Positions 17,284 to 24,771 of a stretch of DNA of 64,000 nucleotides are shown here, in pieces. Each line of letters opens with the position of its first letter. Position 1 is the first letter of the stretch. Source of the DNA: Jeongeupia sp. USM3 (lineage in GTDB: Bacteria > Pseudomonadota > Gammaproteobacteria > Burkholderiales > Chitinibacteraceae); NCBI RefSeq assembly GCF_001808185.1, contig NZ_CP017668.1, positions 3,100,001-3,164,000 of the forward strand, given 5' to 3'. The notes beneath the pieces were generated by a model. It saw only the letters and a program-made list of their open reading frames with translations. It was not told where the DNA came from and made no database searches. A program made the position numbers and the translations under genes.

Positions 17284-18105
17284 ATGAGCGATAAGGAAGT
17301 TAGTCTAGTTCTTCGGCTCGAAGGCGGAATTGCCGACGATGGACTACTTGATGTATATGATGCAGCAAATACTATTTACGGGTTGGCTCGAGCAGTAAAT
17401 CTCGTGTCCCATTCATTTGCGAACGACGAAGAAGTTAGAAAGAAGAACCAAAGTGCTCAGGGGGCAAAAGCGTTCATTCACTCGTCAAAAAAGGGATGTT
17501 TTGAAGAGCAAGTTGATATTAGGTTTGATAAGAAAGTAGTTCAGAAAATTGGCCATTCAGTGCTGGCTAATACTTTTTGGGATTATCTGAATTGGACATG
17601 GCATGCGTCGGTTGGGTTTTCTTATGAGCCAAAAACGGCACAAGTAATAAGGATTGCGGAAAGTAATGATCTGTTTATTTATGAAATAGCAGATGCGCTA
17701 GAGGGGCCGATGCAATTAATTCACAGGGCTATTTCATACGACAATACAATCAAGGCTTTTCTTTACCGTCCGCGAGTTGGTGATGCTCTGGAGCTGACCT
17801 CTGGTACATTGGATTATGTGAGTATTCGAGAAGAGCAAACGCAGCATGAGTACATGCTCGGCAACATCACCAGAGTAAATGTTCTTAGTCAATTTGGTCG
17901 GCTTTTTTCTGACGAAGAGGGACGCGTAATTTCGTTTGAGCTAGCCAATCCTGACGACAAGCGTGTGAGAGGACTGGCCCTCAAGTCTATGCAAGAGCAC
18001 AACGAGGGTGAGACCGGAAAAATGCACCTCAAGGTAACGAAGATAGTTAGCGCTCAGGGGGTGGTTAAGCGCTACATCGTTCACGATATTTTAGAAAACA
18101 ACTAA
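17284..18105 (+). CDS. Cargo protein of unknown function, first of the putative defence cassette
   Basis: 273 residues from the ATG at 17,284. N-terminal region VSLVLRLEGGIADDGLLDVY followed by DAANTIYGLARAVNLVSHSF, then NQSAQGAKAFIHSSKKGCFE, and a C-terminal beta-rich part (KMHLKVTKIVSAQGVVKRYI). It has the look of a family found in defence islands, possibly the one called DUF7946, but I cannot confirm that. Cytoplasmic. The next gene starts directly after its stop codon (TAA-ATG), so the two are translated together. Low GC and codon use unlike the neighbours. Confidence 0.65.
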   Translation: MSDKEVSLVLRLEGGIADDGLLDVYDAANTIYGLARAVNLVSHSFANDEEVRKKNQSAQGAKAFIHSSKKGCFEEQVDIRFDKKVVQKIGHSVLANTFWDYLNWTWHASVGFSYEPKTAQVIRIAESNDLFIYEIADALEGPMQLIHRAISYDNTIKAFLYRPRVGDALELTSGTLDYVSIREEQTQHEYMLGNITRVNVLSQFGRLFSDEEGRVISFELANPDDKRVRGLALKSMQEHNEGETGKMHLKVTKIVSAQGVVKRYIVHDILENN

Positions 18106-18675
18106 ATGTCGCTTCCCGAACAGTATTGCACTCCTGTATTACGCGTGTGCCGCACCATGCAGGAATGGGCTGTTTACTGGCAAGCGGTTGGGGTTGTTGC
18201 TGCAATTGTTTTTGGTTCGTTTGGTCTTTACAAGATCTATCATGAGCTTCGCCGACTTAACGAACAACGAGAAAAAGATGCCAGTGACAAGGAAACAGCC
18301 GCACGCCTCAAGCGAACCGAGTTCTTTCTGTCGCAACATCGTCGATTATTTGACGACAAAGATTTATTTGAAGTCTTGTGTCTCATTGATGGTGATAATG
18401 CACGTCTAGCCAATAAAAAAATGTGGGACAAGAAAAGAAAGTTGCTTGTTTTTTTTGAGGAAATAGCTCTTCTTGTTAGGAGTAATCAAATCGAAAAGAA
18501 TGTGGCCTTCTATATGTTTGGCTACTACTCTCTATGTGCTAGATACGGAAGTAATTTCTCAAGGGGGATTAATCCTTCAAGAGAGCATTGGGCGTTGTTT
18601 TATGAGTTTTCAGATGGTGCGCAGATTTTTCTAAATGAAAATGTAGATGGCCCTTCGGATGATATGTTTCTGTGA
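18106..18675 (+). CDS. Membrane-anchored protein, DUF4760-like, of the putative defence cassette
   Basis: 189 residues. One membrane helix near the N-terminus (WQAVGVVAAIVFGSFGLYKI), then a charged coiled-coil segment (ELRRLNEQREKDASDKETAA) and a helical C-terminal domain (NKKMWDKKRKLLVFFEEIAL; NVAFYMFGYYSLCARYG). This architecture, short anchor plus helical domain, resembles DUF4760-type proteins that are common effectors or partners in phage-defence loci. It starts right at the stop codon of the preceding gene, so the two form a unit. A membrane-acting effector is an inference only. Confidence 0.6.
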   Translation: MSLPEQYCTPVLRVCRTMQEWAVYWQAVGVVAAIVFGSFGLYKIYHELRRLNEQREKDASDKETAARLKRTEFFLSQHRRLFDDKDLFEVLCLIDGDNARLANKKMWDKKRKLLVFFEEIALLVRSNQIEKNVAFYMFGYYSLCARYGSNFSRGINPSREHWALFYEFSDGAQIFLNENVDGPSDDMFL

Positions 18676-18821
18676 TTTGCGGCGTGTATGGCTATGTGTT
18701 ACATGGCTGGCTTGATGGTTTTGCTGCTCGCTGCTTATAAGGCGCAGGAGTGTTAAGGGTTTAAAGTGGATGCTTGTATATACTTAGCATTTTGAGTGCC
18801 AGTCAAATAAGGAAAGACAAT

Positions 18822-19925
18822 ATGTATATAAAAAGCTTCGAAGTAATCGGCCTTTTTGGGCGCGAAGAGCCAGTCCGACTCGATTTCAATCGAGACCTAA
18901 ACATTGTCACGGGTAGGAATGGAGCTGGGAAAACGAGTGTTCTCAAGCTAGCTTGGTACATAATGAGTGGCAATATTTTACAGGCACTTAAAGAGGTTGA
19001 CTTCAAAAAGGCTACGCTTGAGACGTCTGACTACAGTTGTACGGTCTATCGCTTATCTAGAATGACATGCCGTATCGATTGGCGAGACTCGGAGGGGGTA
19101 AGAACATTTGAAGATGTCGTAGATGAAGTCGGCGACATAGTTTCCAACGCGGAAGACCAAGCAATCCATCGGCTTATGTCGATCGGCTCATCTGTATTTC
19201 TTCCAACCTTCCGCCGAATCGAGGGTGGGTTTACGCTGAGCGATCGAAGCAATGCACTATCACGAGCCAAGAATGACATTGAGGAATCTCTAATCGCATT
19301 GTCCAAGCGACTAACGAACGATAGTCATGTTTTCGTGGCTGCATTGAGCACTGTTGATGTCGTCAATCTCTTAGTTCGGCAATACACCGATCTTTCGGAG
19401 GAGTACAACAAGCTTCAGCAAACAACCTCTCAAGATGTGATTAACAAGATAAAGGCATACAAGCGTGAAGCAGGAGATACCGACAAGCTAGATAGTGCGA
19501 ACCAGCTCTTGGATGACATTCGCACCGAGATTGAAGGCATGGAAGGCTCCCGCGAGGAGATCATGCGCCCTCTGGAAGCGGTCCGAGGGTTGGCGATGCG
19601 CCTGTTTCGCCATTCCGGCATCAAGCTTGGCCGTCTAAGTTTTGGTGATGCAGCAAGCGCAGTTAATTCTGATGCGCTGTCGGCCGGCGAAAAGCAGATG
19701 CTTAGTTTTATTGCGTACAACGCCTTCTATCGCGATGCGGTTTTCCTTATTGACGAACCAGAGCTCAGTCTTCATGTCGATTGGCAGCGCCAGCTGTTTT
19801 CGATCTTAATGAGCCAGCAGACCAGCAATCAATTTGTAATAGCCACTCATTCTCCCTTTATCTACAGCAAGTATCCCGATAAGGAGCTTCTGATAGATGC
19901 CTCGCGTGGCGATGAGGATTTATAA
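18822..19925 (+). CDS. AAA ATPase, PARIS AriA-like
   Basis: 367 residues from the ATG at 18,822 (AAGGA eight bases upstream; an upstream TTG at 18,774 is less likely). ABC/RecF-type ATPase: Walker A GRNGAGKTS at residues 31-39, signature LSAGEKQMLSF near residue 285, Walker B FLIDEPELSLHVDWQ near 309 and the switch histidine in IATHSPFIYSK. The centre is a helical/coiled-coil insertion (KAYKREAGDTDKLDSANQLL). This is the AAA_15/AAA_21 class used in OLD, Septu and PARIS systems. The DUF4435 gene follows after 2 bp; that pairing defines PARIS, whose ATPase AriA senses phage anti-restriction proteins and holds the nuclease AriB. This protein looks shorter than typical AriA proteins. Confidence 0.8.
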   Translation: MYIKSFEVIGLFGREEPVRLDFNRDLNIVTGRNGAGKTSVLKLAWYIMSGNILQALKEVDFKKATLETSDYSCTVYRLSRMTCRIDWRDSEGVRTFEDVVDEVGDIVSNAEDQAIHRLMSIGSSVFLPTFRRIEGGFTLSDRSNALSRAKNDIEESLIALSKRLTNDSHVFVAALSTVDVVNLLVRQYTDLSEEYNKLQQTTSQDVINKIKAYKREAGDTDKLDSANQLLDDIRTEIEGMEGSREEIMRPLEAVRGLAMRLFRHSGIKLGRLSFGDAASAVNSDALSAGEKQMLSFIAYNAFYRDAVFLIDEPELSLHVDWQRQLFSILMSQQTSNQFVIATHSPFIYSKYPDKELLIDASRGDEDL

Positions 19926-19927
19926 TC

Positions 19928-20698
19928 GTGGCCATTCGACAAATTTCAAAAGCACAGCCAACAGTAGATGAGATGGTCGCTCTTTTGAAGAAGACTGACC
20001 TACCTACTGTCGTATGTGAAGGCTCTGATGATCTCATTGTCTACCGACGCCTCGAAGAGCGCCTGAGTCACATTGGTGTCTCGGTCCTGCCTGCGGGGGG
20101 TAGAAAGAATGTGCTTCAAATATTCGACAGGCGCAGTGAAATTCCGTCCTCTGTACGGCTTGCATTCATTGCTGATCGGGATACATGGATTAATACTGCG
20201 GTTCCTGATGCATATAAGACCCCAGTGCTCTGTCTCACCTCGGGGTATTCTATCGAGAATGACGTCATTGCTGACGGGGCGCTTGAAGGGCTTTTAGTTG
20301 GCCCTGAGGTGGCAAGATACAAAGCGGAGCTTAACGACTTTCTCGACTGGTATGCGCTAGCACTTGATCGCCATTTGGCGGATCAATCTAATCCCATCGC
20401 ACTACATCCCGAGCGCGTGCTGAGCCTCGCAGAGAGGCCTTCCCTTATGGAGCTTCGTGCCGGGGAAACGTACCCAGCCCCCCTTAGAGCCTCCCTGTCT
20501 TCTGAGTACGGCATGCTTGTTCGGGGGAAATCGTTGTTGTCGCTTCTGGTTCGCAACACTAATACTCGCATCGGCCAACCGAAACACACGGACAAGGCGT
20601 TGTTGGAGATCGTTGCTGCTCGCCCGGGGGAGCTATTGACTAGGTTGAGTGATGAAGTTGTGGCCGCTCTCGCACCACTTTTGCACCAACCCGAATGA
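19928..20698 (+). CDS. DUF4435 (TOPRIM-like) protein, PARIS AriB-like effector
   Basis: 256 residues, GTG start 2 bp after the ATPase stop. N-terminal TOPRIM-like motif: Glu31 in TVVCEGSDDLIVYRRLEERL, then VLPAGGRKNVLQIF and the acidic pair D83/D85 in LAFIADRDTW, followed by SGYSIENDVI, a typical DUF4435 sequence. In PARIS, AriB is released from AriA and cuts host tRNA, giving abortive infection. Here the key acidic residues are intact, so activity is plausible. What the C-terminal part (SLLSLLVRNTNTRIGQPKHT) does is unknown. The association with a P4-like element matches where PARIS was first described. Confidence 0.78.
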   Translation: MAIRQISKAQPTVDEMVALLKKTDLPTVVCEGSDDLIVYRRLEERLSHIGVSVLPAGGRKNVLQIFDRRSEIPSSVRLAFIADRDTWINTAVPDAYKTPVLCLTSGYSIENDVIADGALEGLLVGPEVARYKAELNDFLDWYALALDRHLADQSNPIALHPERVLSLAERPSLMELRAGETYPAPLRASLSSEYGMLVRGKSLLSLLVRNTNTRIGQPKHTDKALLEIVAARPGELLTRLSDEVVAALAPLLHQPE

Positions 20699-20992
20699 CA
20701 CAATGCCTAACCTTTCCATCGAGAGGGGGCCTTAGCAAGCCGGCCACCGCATCTCGCAACAAGTAATAGCTGTCGTGATTGTGCGCCACCTGTTTCGGGG
20801 GCATACGCGAATTGGTGGAGCCGGTGCATGTTTCCCTTTCGCATTATTGGTATTAAAGCCCTGACAAGGTACTCCGTTCGTTTGGGCAGGGGAATTACGC
20901 CTCGCGTGCATTTTTTGGCTATCCGACGGGTGATGCTTGGGGCATGAAATGAGCAATTCAGCGGGTTGCTGCGGCTGTATCGCTTCGAGCGC
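20699..20992. other. Non-coding stretch after the cargo
   Basis: Between the DUF4435 gene and iteron array 2; short reading frames only. The first part contains no clear T-run terminator. Together with 21,081-21,254 it makes a 550-bp gene-free region around the iterons. Confidence 0.5.
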
Positions 20993-21080
20993 GTGACACC
21001 TGTGACACGCAAGGCGTTGCGCGTGTCACGGATAAACCTGTTTCAAATCAATGGTGTGACACCTGTGACACGTGTGACAC
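20993..21080 (+). repeat. GTGACAC iteron array 2 (candidate origin or cis replication region)
   Basis: On the plus strand GTGACAC occurs at 20,993, 21,002, 21,056, 21,065 and 21,074, in two runs with exact 9-bp spacing, and once inverted at 21,023. It is non-coding here and lies in a 550-bp gene-free region, which makes it a better origin candidate than array 1 at 10,390. The two arrays point in opposite directions. Confidence 0.65.
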
Positions 21081-21203
21081 CGCGAAAAACAGGTGGGCGA
21101 GTGGGAGGAGGGCACGCAGGGACCAAGTGGTATTAAAGTCCTTCGGTTTTCCTCGGCGGTGCTGCTAACCGAGTTAGGGACTGGTATTGCGTATTTCGTT
21201 TTC

Positions 21204-21242
21204 GGATACGCCTATGTCCCGTAGAGGTGTCGCACGTGTCAC
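21204..21242 (-). repeat. 39-bp inverted repeat, right arm
   Basis: Reverse complement of 9,521-9,559 with 33 of 39 positions agreeing. On the minus strand it starts GTGACACGTGCGACACC and ends ATAGGCGTATCC. It lies 12 bp downstream of the integrase stop codon. Confidence 0.75.
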
Positions 21243-21254
21243 CCGGCACGCTGA

Positions 21255-22173
21255 TCAGGCTGCCTTGTCCTTGCGCAGCAGGATGACTTTGCCACCCTGT
21301 CCGGCGAAGTCATGCGGGGGAATGAACTGCGTTCGGTTGGCGTCGAGCCAGTCGGCCCACCACTGAACCATCAATCGACGTTGTGCCAGAAACTCGGCCT
21401 TGTGGGTGTAGGCGGCACGCACACCATTGCGCTCTTTGTGACTCATCTGTCGTTCGATGGCGTCTTCACTCCACAGGCCGGACTCCAGCAAGGCGCTGCA
21501 CGCCATCGCCCGGAAGCCGTGGCCGCAGACTTCGGTCTTGGTGTCGAAGCCCATACGGCGCAGCGCCTGGTTCACCGTGTTCTCGCTCATCGGTTTGGAT
21601 GCGTCGTGGTCGCCGGCAAAGACCAGATCGAAGCGACCGGTCAAAGGGCGAATGGCCTCTAGTACGGCCAATGCCTGGTGCGATAGCGGCACCATGTGCG
21701 GCTCGCGCATCTTGGCGCCGCGGTGTGAGTGTTTTACTCCTTCGATTTCGGTGCGGCTGGCCGGTATTGTCCAGATGGCCCGGTTGGTGTCGATCTCGTC
21801 CCAGCGCATGAAGCGCAGCTCACTGGAGCGGACGAAAGTCAGCAGGGTAAAGCGTAGTGCGTGCTTAGTGAGGATGCGCCCGCCATCGTTCTCGACGCGC
21901 TGCAACAGCTCGGGGATGCGCTCCAGAGCAAGGGCAGGGCGGTGAGTGGCTTTGCGGACCGCGAGTGCGCCGGTCATATCACGGGCCGGGTTGGTATCGA
22001 TCAGGCAGGTCTGGACTGCATAGCGCATGATGCCGTCGATGTGCTGGCGTAGCCGGCTGGCCAGATCGAGCGCACCGCGTTCTTCCACCTTGCGCAGGGG
22101 GGCAAGCAAGTCGCGAGTGTTCAGGTCGGCAATGGCCCGGTTGCCGATGGTAGGAAAAATATCCGCTTCTAGT
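21255..22173 (-). pseudogene. Tyrosine integrase of the element, C-terminal part, split by IS481
   Basis: Contains the whole catalytic domain of a P4-type (DUF4102/phage integrase) recombinase: Arg in TFVRSSELRFMRWDEID, then PHMVPLSHQALAVLE, the His-x-x-Arg box CGHGFRAMACSALLE, and the late His/Tyr region IERQMSHKERNGVRAAYTHK. The N-terminal part is at 23,214-23,614. Removing the IS and one TCTAGT restores ILGRLEADIFPTIGNRAIAD and a 437-residue protein. It lacks its own start here, so functional recombinase is not expected. Last gene before the right inverted-repeat arm. Confidence 0.9.
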
Positions 22174-23213
22174 TGTGAAGGTTCAATAGGTTGTTTCGGG
22201 TGTTCACCCGGAGAAGTTCTGCGAGACTGGAAATCGCCAACCCCCCAGTCACAGAACAAGACACCGGATGAACACACATAAGAATGCCCGACTGACGTAT
22301 CTGCGTCGCCTGGAAATGGTTCAGGACATCACCGAGCATGGTTTGTCGACCGCGGCGGCGGCGGCACGCCATGGCGTAAGCGCGGTCACCACCCGCAAGT
22401 GGCTGGGCCGCTATCTGGTCGGCGGCGCGGCTGCCTTGCTCGACAAATCCTCGCGTCCCGAGCGCTCGCCACGTGCCATTGCGCCCAGCGTTGCCCTGAC
22501 GATCATCGAATTGCGTCGCAAGCTGTTCCTGCAGGCTCGCATCGCAAGCTATATCGGCGTGTCCAAAGCAACCGTCAGTCGCGTGCTGCGACACGCAGGG
22601 CTATCGCGGTTAAGCGACCTGCAGCCCGCAGAGCCTGTGCAGCGCTACGAGCGCGAAACGCCCGGCGAACTGCTGCACGTCGACATCAAGAAGCTCGCCC
22701 GCTTCGAGCAGGTCGGCCATCGCATCACCGGCGATCGTCGCCAGAACAGCCGAAACAGCGGCTGGGAATATCTGTTCGTGGCGATCGACGACCATAGTCG
22801 CATCGCCTTCACCCGACTCTACCCCGACGAGCGCCGCGCCAGCGCCATCGACTTCCTGCGTGCGGCCAACGACTACTTCAAAACGCTGGGCGTACCGCTC
22901 CAGCGCCTGATCACCGATAACGGGCCCGCCTTCCGCTCCCATGACTTCGGCCGCGTTTGCGTTGAACTGGGCATTAAGCAGAGGTTCACCCGCGCCTACC
23001 GACCGCAAACCAACGGCAAGGCCGAGCGCTTCATCCAGTCCGCGCTGCGCGAATGGGCCTACGGCCAAACCTATCAACACTCGGATGAGCGCGGCGCAGT
23101 CCTGAGGTATTGGAATCATTATTACAACTGGCACCGTCCGCATCACGGCATCGGCTGCCACGTGCCCATGTCCCGTCTCTCAGCAACGAAAAACAACGTC
23201 TTGACTCTTCACA
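22174..23213 (+). mobile_element. IS481-family insertion sequence, copy 2 (1,040 bp)
   Basis: Same length and ends (TGTGAAG ... CTTCACA) as the copy at 3,984, in the opposite orientation. It is flanked by TCTAGT at 22,168-22,173 and 23,214-23,219, an exact NCTAGN target. It interrupts the element's integrase. Confidence 0.96.
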
Positions 23214-23218
23214 TCTAG
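22268..23218 (+). CDS. IS481-family transposase (copy 2)
   Basis: 316 residues, identical to the transposase at 3,979-4,929 except the final residue. It has the same helix-turn-helix N-terminus and rve/DDE core (LITDNGPAFRS; KAERFIQSALREW). The reading frame leaves the element through the right inverted repeat and stops at TAG inside the target duplication TCTAGT, so the stop codon is supplied by the target site. The transposase is probably functional, since the two copies are near-identical. Confidence 0.95.
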   Translation: MNTHKNARLTYLRRLEMVQDITEHGLSTAAAAARHGVSAVTTRKWLGRYLVGGAAALLDKSSRPERSPRAIAPSVALTIIELRRKLFLQARIASYIGVSKATVSRVLRHAGLSRLSDLQPAEPVQRYERETPGELLHVDIKKLARFEQVGHRITGDRRQNSRNSGWEYLFVAIDDHSRIAFTRLYPDERRASAIDFLRAANDYFKTLGVPLQRLITDNGPAFRSHDFGRVCVELGIKQRFTRAYRPQTNGKAERFIQSALREWAYGQTYQHSDERGAVLRYWNHYYNWHRPHHGIGCHVPMSRLSATKNNVLTLHI

Positions 23219-23614
23219 TCGGCCCAAGATTCTGCGTGCGTGGTCAGGCGTCCACTTGCCGGCGTTCTTGGTGTGCCAGTCACGGGCGATGGATTCAAAG
23301 TTGTTTAAGGTCGAGTTCGCCTCAGCCTGTTTGGCTTGGCGCTTGTGTTCAACCGGGTCAATACCTGTTGCGAGGAGGGAGCGGGCCTCGTCGCGTTTGG
23401 CGCGAGCCTCTGATAGTGACAATGCCGGGTAGTCGCCGAAAGCGGTCAGGCCCGGTTTGCCACTGGGCTTGCTGAACTTGAAGCGCCATGATTTGGTGCC
23501 GTTGGCCTTCATGAGCAGAAACAAGCCACCTCCATCGAATAGGGAAAAATCCTTGTCGCGTGGCTTGGCGTTGCGGCAATCGGCATCGGTCAGGGGCTTG
23601 GTTGTGCGTGCCAT
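23214..23614 (-). pseudogene. Tyrosine integrase of the element, N-terminal part, split by IS481
   Basis: Begins MARTTKPLTDADCRNAKPRD, then SLFDGGGLFLLMKANGTKSW and RFKFSKPSGKPGLTAFGDYP: the DUF4102 N-terminal arm-binding domain of P4-like integrases, followed by the start of the SAM-like core-binding domain (FESIARDWHTKNAGKWTPDH). It ends at the IS481 insertion at 23,213. The start is 162 bp from the tRNA-Leu 3' end, the usual place for an element integrase, with a 24-bp arm-like repeat just upstream of the ATG. Confidence 0.92.
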
Positions 23615-23641
23615 AGGTATACGATTTTCAAATCGAATCAG

Positions 23642-23665
23642 CGTATCCCTAAACGTATACCTAAA
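23642..23665 (+). repeat. 24-bp direct repeat, right copy (candidate integrase arm site)
   Basis: Identical to 9,442-9,465. It lies 28 bp upstream of the integrase start, so it may also take part in control of the integrase promoter. Confidence 0.7.
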
Positions 23666-23707
23666 GATGCTGGATGTGAACGGACTTAGTTGGATTCCCT
23701 TGGACGC

Positions 23708-23741
23708 AAAAAACCCCCGAAAGCTAGGCTTTTCGGGGGTT
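23708..23741 (-). terminator. Current tRNA-Leu terminator, brought by the element
   Basis: Stem AACCCCCGAAA / TTTTCGGGGGTT with a seven-base loop, followed by a T-run on the minus strand. It lies 36 bp past the tRNA CCA end. Because the displaced tRNA end at 9,366 has its own, different terminator, this one came with the element. Confidence 0.8.
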
Positions 23742-23776
23742 CTCTGGACTTCCTAGGACGCCCTAGGAAGGATGAC

Positions 23777-23860
23777 TGGTGCCCGGGGTCGGACTCGAAC
23801 CGACACGCATTGCTGCGGGGGATTTTGAGTCCCCTGCGTCTACCATTTCGCCACCCGGGC
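23777..23860 (-). tRNA. tRNA-Leu (anticodon CAA)
   Basis: 84 nt including encoded CCA. The acceptor stem GCCCGGG pairs with CCCGGGC; the anticodon stem GGGGA / TCCCC encloses the loop CTCAAAA, giving CAA; a long variable arm of class II type follows, and the T-loop GGTTCGAGTCC is standard. The 3' end serves as the attachment site of the 14.4-kb element, which restores an intact 3' end on insertion. The gene lies between the element and rsmI. Confidence 0.95.
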
Positions 23861-23904
23861 AGGCAAGGGCGGGATTATCGCCGAAGCGTCGACCGACGGC
23901 AAGT

Positions 23905-24771
23905 TCAATCCGCGGCGTTCTTCAGCGCCAGCGCGCGCTCGTACAGCCGGTTGCGCGGGGCGCCGGTGATCGCCTGCGCCAGCGCGACGGCCTGCTTGAG
24001 CGGCAGCTCGGCGACCAGCGGGGCGAGCACCGTGTCATGCGCGGTGTCGTCGGTGTTTTCGACCGGCACGGCGGCATCGACGACGAGGACGAATTCGCCG
24101 CGTTGCTGGTTGGTGTCCTGCTTGACCCATTCGGCCAGTTCGCCGAGCGTGCTGCGGCGGATGGTCTCGAAGGTCTTGGTCAGCTCGCGCGCCATCACCA
24201 CCTGGCGATCGTCACCGAACACGGCGACCAGGTCATCCAGGCAGTCGACGATACGGTGCGGCGCTTCGTAATACACGGTCAGGTAGGGCAGGCCGGCCAG
24301 CGGCGCGAGCGCGTCGCGGCGCTGTTTCGGTTTGGGCGGCAGGAAGCCGTAGAACAGCGCATGCGGGCAATCGAAACCGGCGGCCGACACGGCGGCGGTC
24401 AGCGCGCTGGCGCCGGGCACCGGCACCACCGGGTAGCCGGCCTTGTGCACCGCGGCGGCGAGCACCGCGCCGGGGTCGGAGATGCCGGGGGTGCCGGCGT
24501 CGGAGATCTGTGCGACCGATTCGCCGGCGGCCAGCCGGGCGATGATGCGTTCGGCCATGGCGCGTTCGTTGTGTTCGCGCAGGCTGACCAGCGATTTCTG
24601 GATGCCGAAATGCCGCAGCAACTGGCCCGAGACCCGGGTATCCTCGGCGGCGACCACGTCGACGCCGGCGAGCACGTCGAGCGCGCGCTGGCTGATGTCC
24701 CGCAGATTTCCGATGGGCGTGGCCACCACATATAATGTAGCCCGGGCTACCTGGTAAGGATCGTGATGCAC
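23905..24771 (-). CDS. rsmI: 16S rRNA (cytidine(1402)-2'-O)-methyltransferase
   Basis: About 288 residues from GTG at 24,771, which has GGAG seven bases upstream; an ATG at 24,810 would overlap lpoA more. Tetrapyrrole-methylase-type fold: TLYVVATPIGNLRDISQRAL, then VVAAEDTRVSGQLLRHFGI, SLREHNERAMAERI, SDAGTPGISDPGAVL and FYGFLPPKPKQRRDAL, all hallmarks of RsmI. It methylates the 2'-OH of C1402 in the 16S decoding centre, with SAM. Divergent from lpoA, the same arrangement as E. coli rsmI-lpoA-yraN-diaA-dolP. Confidence 0.95.
   Translation of the reverse strand: MHHDPYQVARATLYVVATPIGNLRDISQRALDVLAGVDVVAAEDTRVSGQLLRHFGIQKSLVSLREHNERAMAERIIARLAAGESVAQISDAGTPGISDPGAVLAAAVHKAGYPVVPVPGASALTAAVSAAGFDCPHALFYGFLPPKPKQRRDALAPLAGLPYLTVYYEAPHRIVDCLDDLVAVFGDDRQVVMARELTKTFETIRRSTLGELAEWVKQDTNQQRGEFVLVVDAAVPVENTDDTAHDTVLAPLVAELPLKQAVALAQAITGAPRNRLYERALALKNAAD

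Larger units (their letters stand above)
9366..23798. mobile_element. P4-satellite-like integrative element in tRNA-Leu (14.4 kb)
   Basis: Bounded by the tRNA-Leu 3' end at 23,777-23,798 and its displaced copy at 9,366-9,386. It carries a P4-type tyrosine integrase next to the tRNA, AlpA-like regulators, an Ash-like protein, a zinc-finger/Toprim primase and a DUF927 ATPase, which is the core set of P4-like satellites. There are no head, tail, terminase or conjugation genes, so movement would depend on a helper. Internal structure: 24-bp direct repeats near both ends, a 39-bp inverted repeat (9,521 and 21,204), GTGACAC arrays (10,390 and 20,993), and an AT-richer cargo block (16.8-20.7 kb). 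The integrase is broken by IS481, so the element is probably locked in place. Confidence 0.88.
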
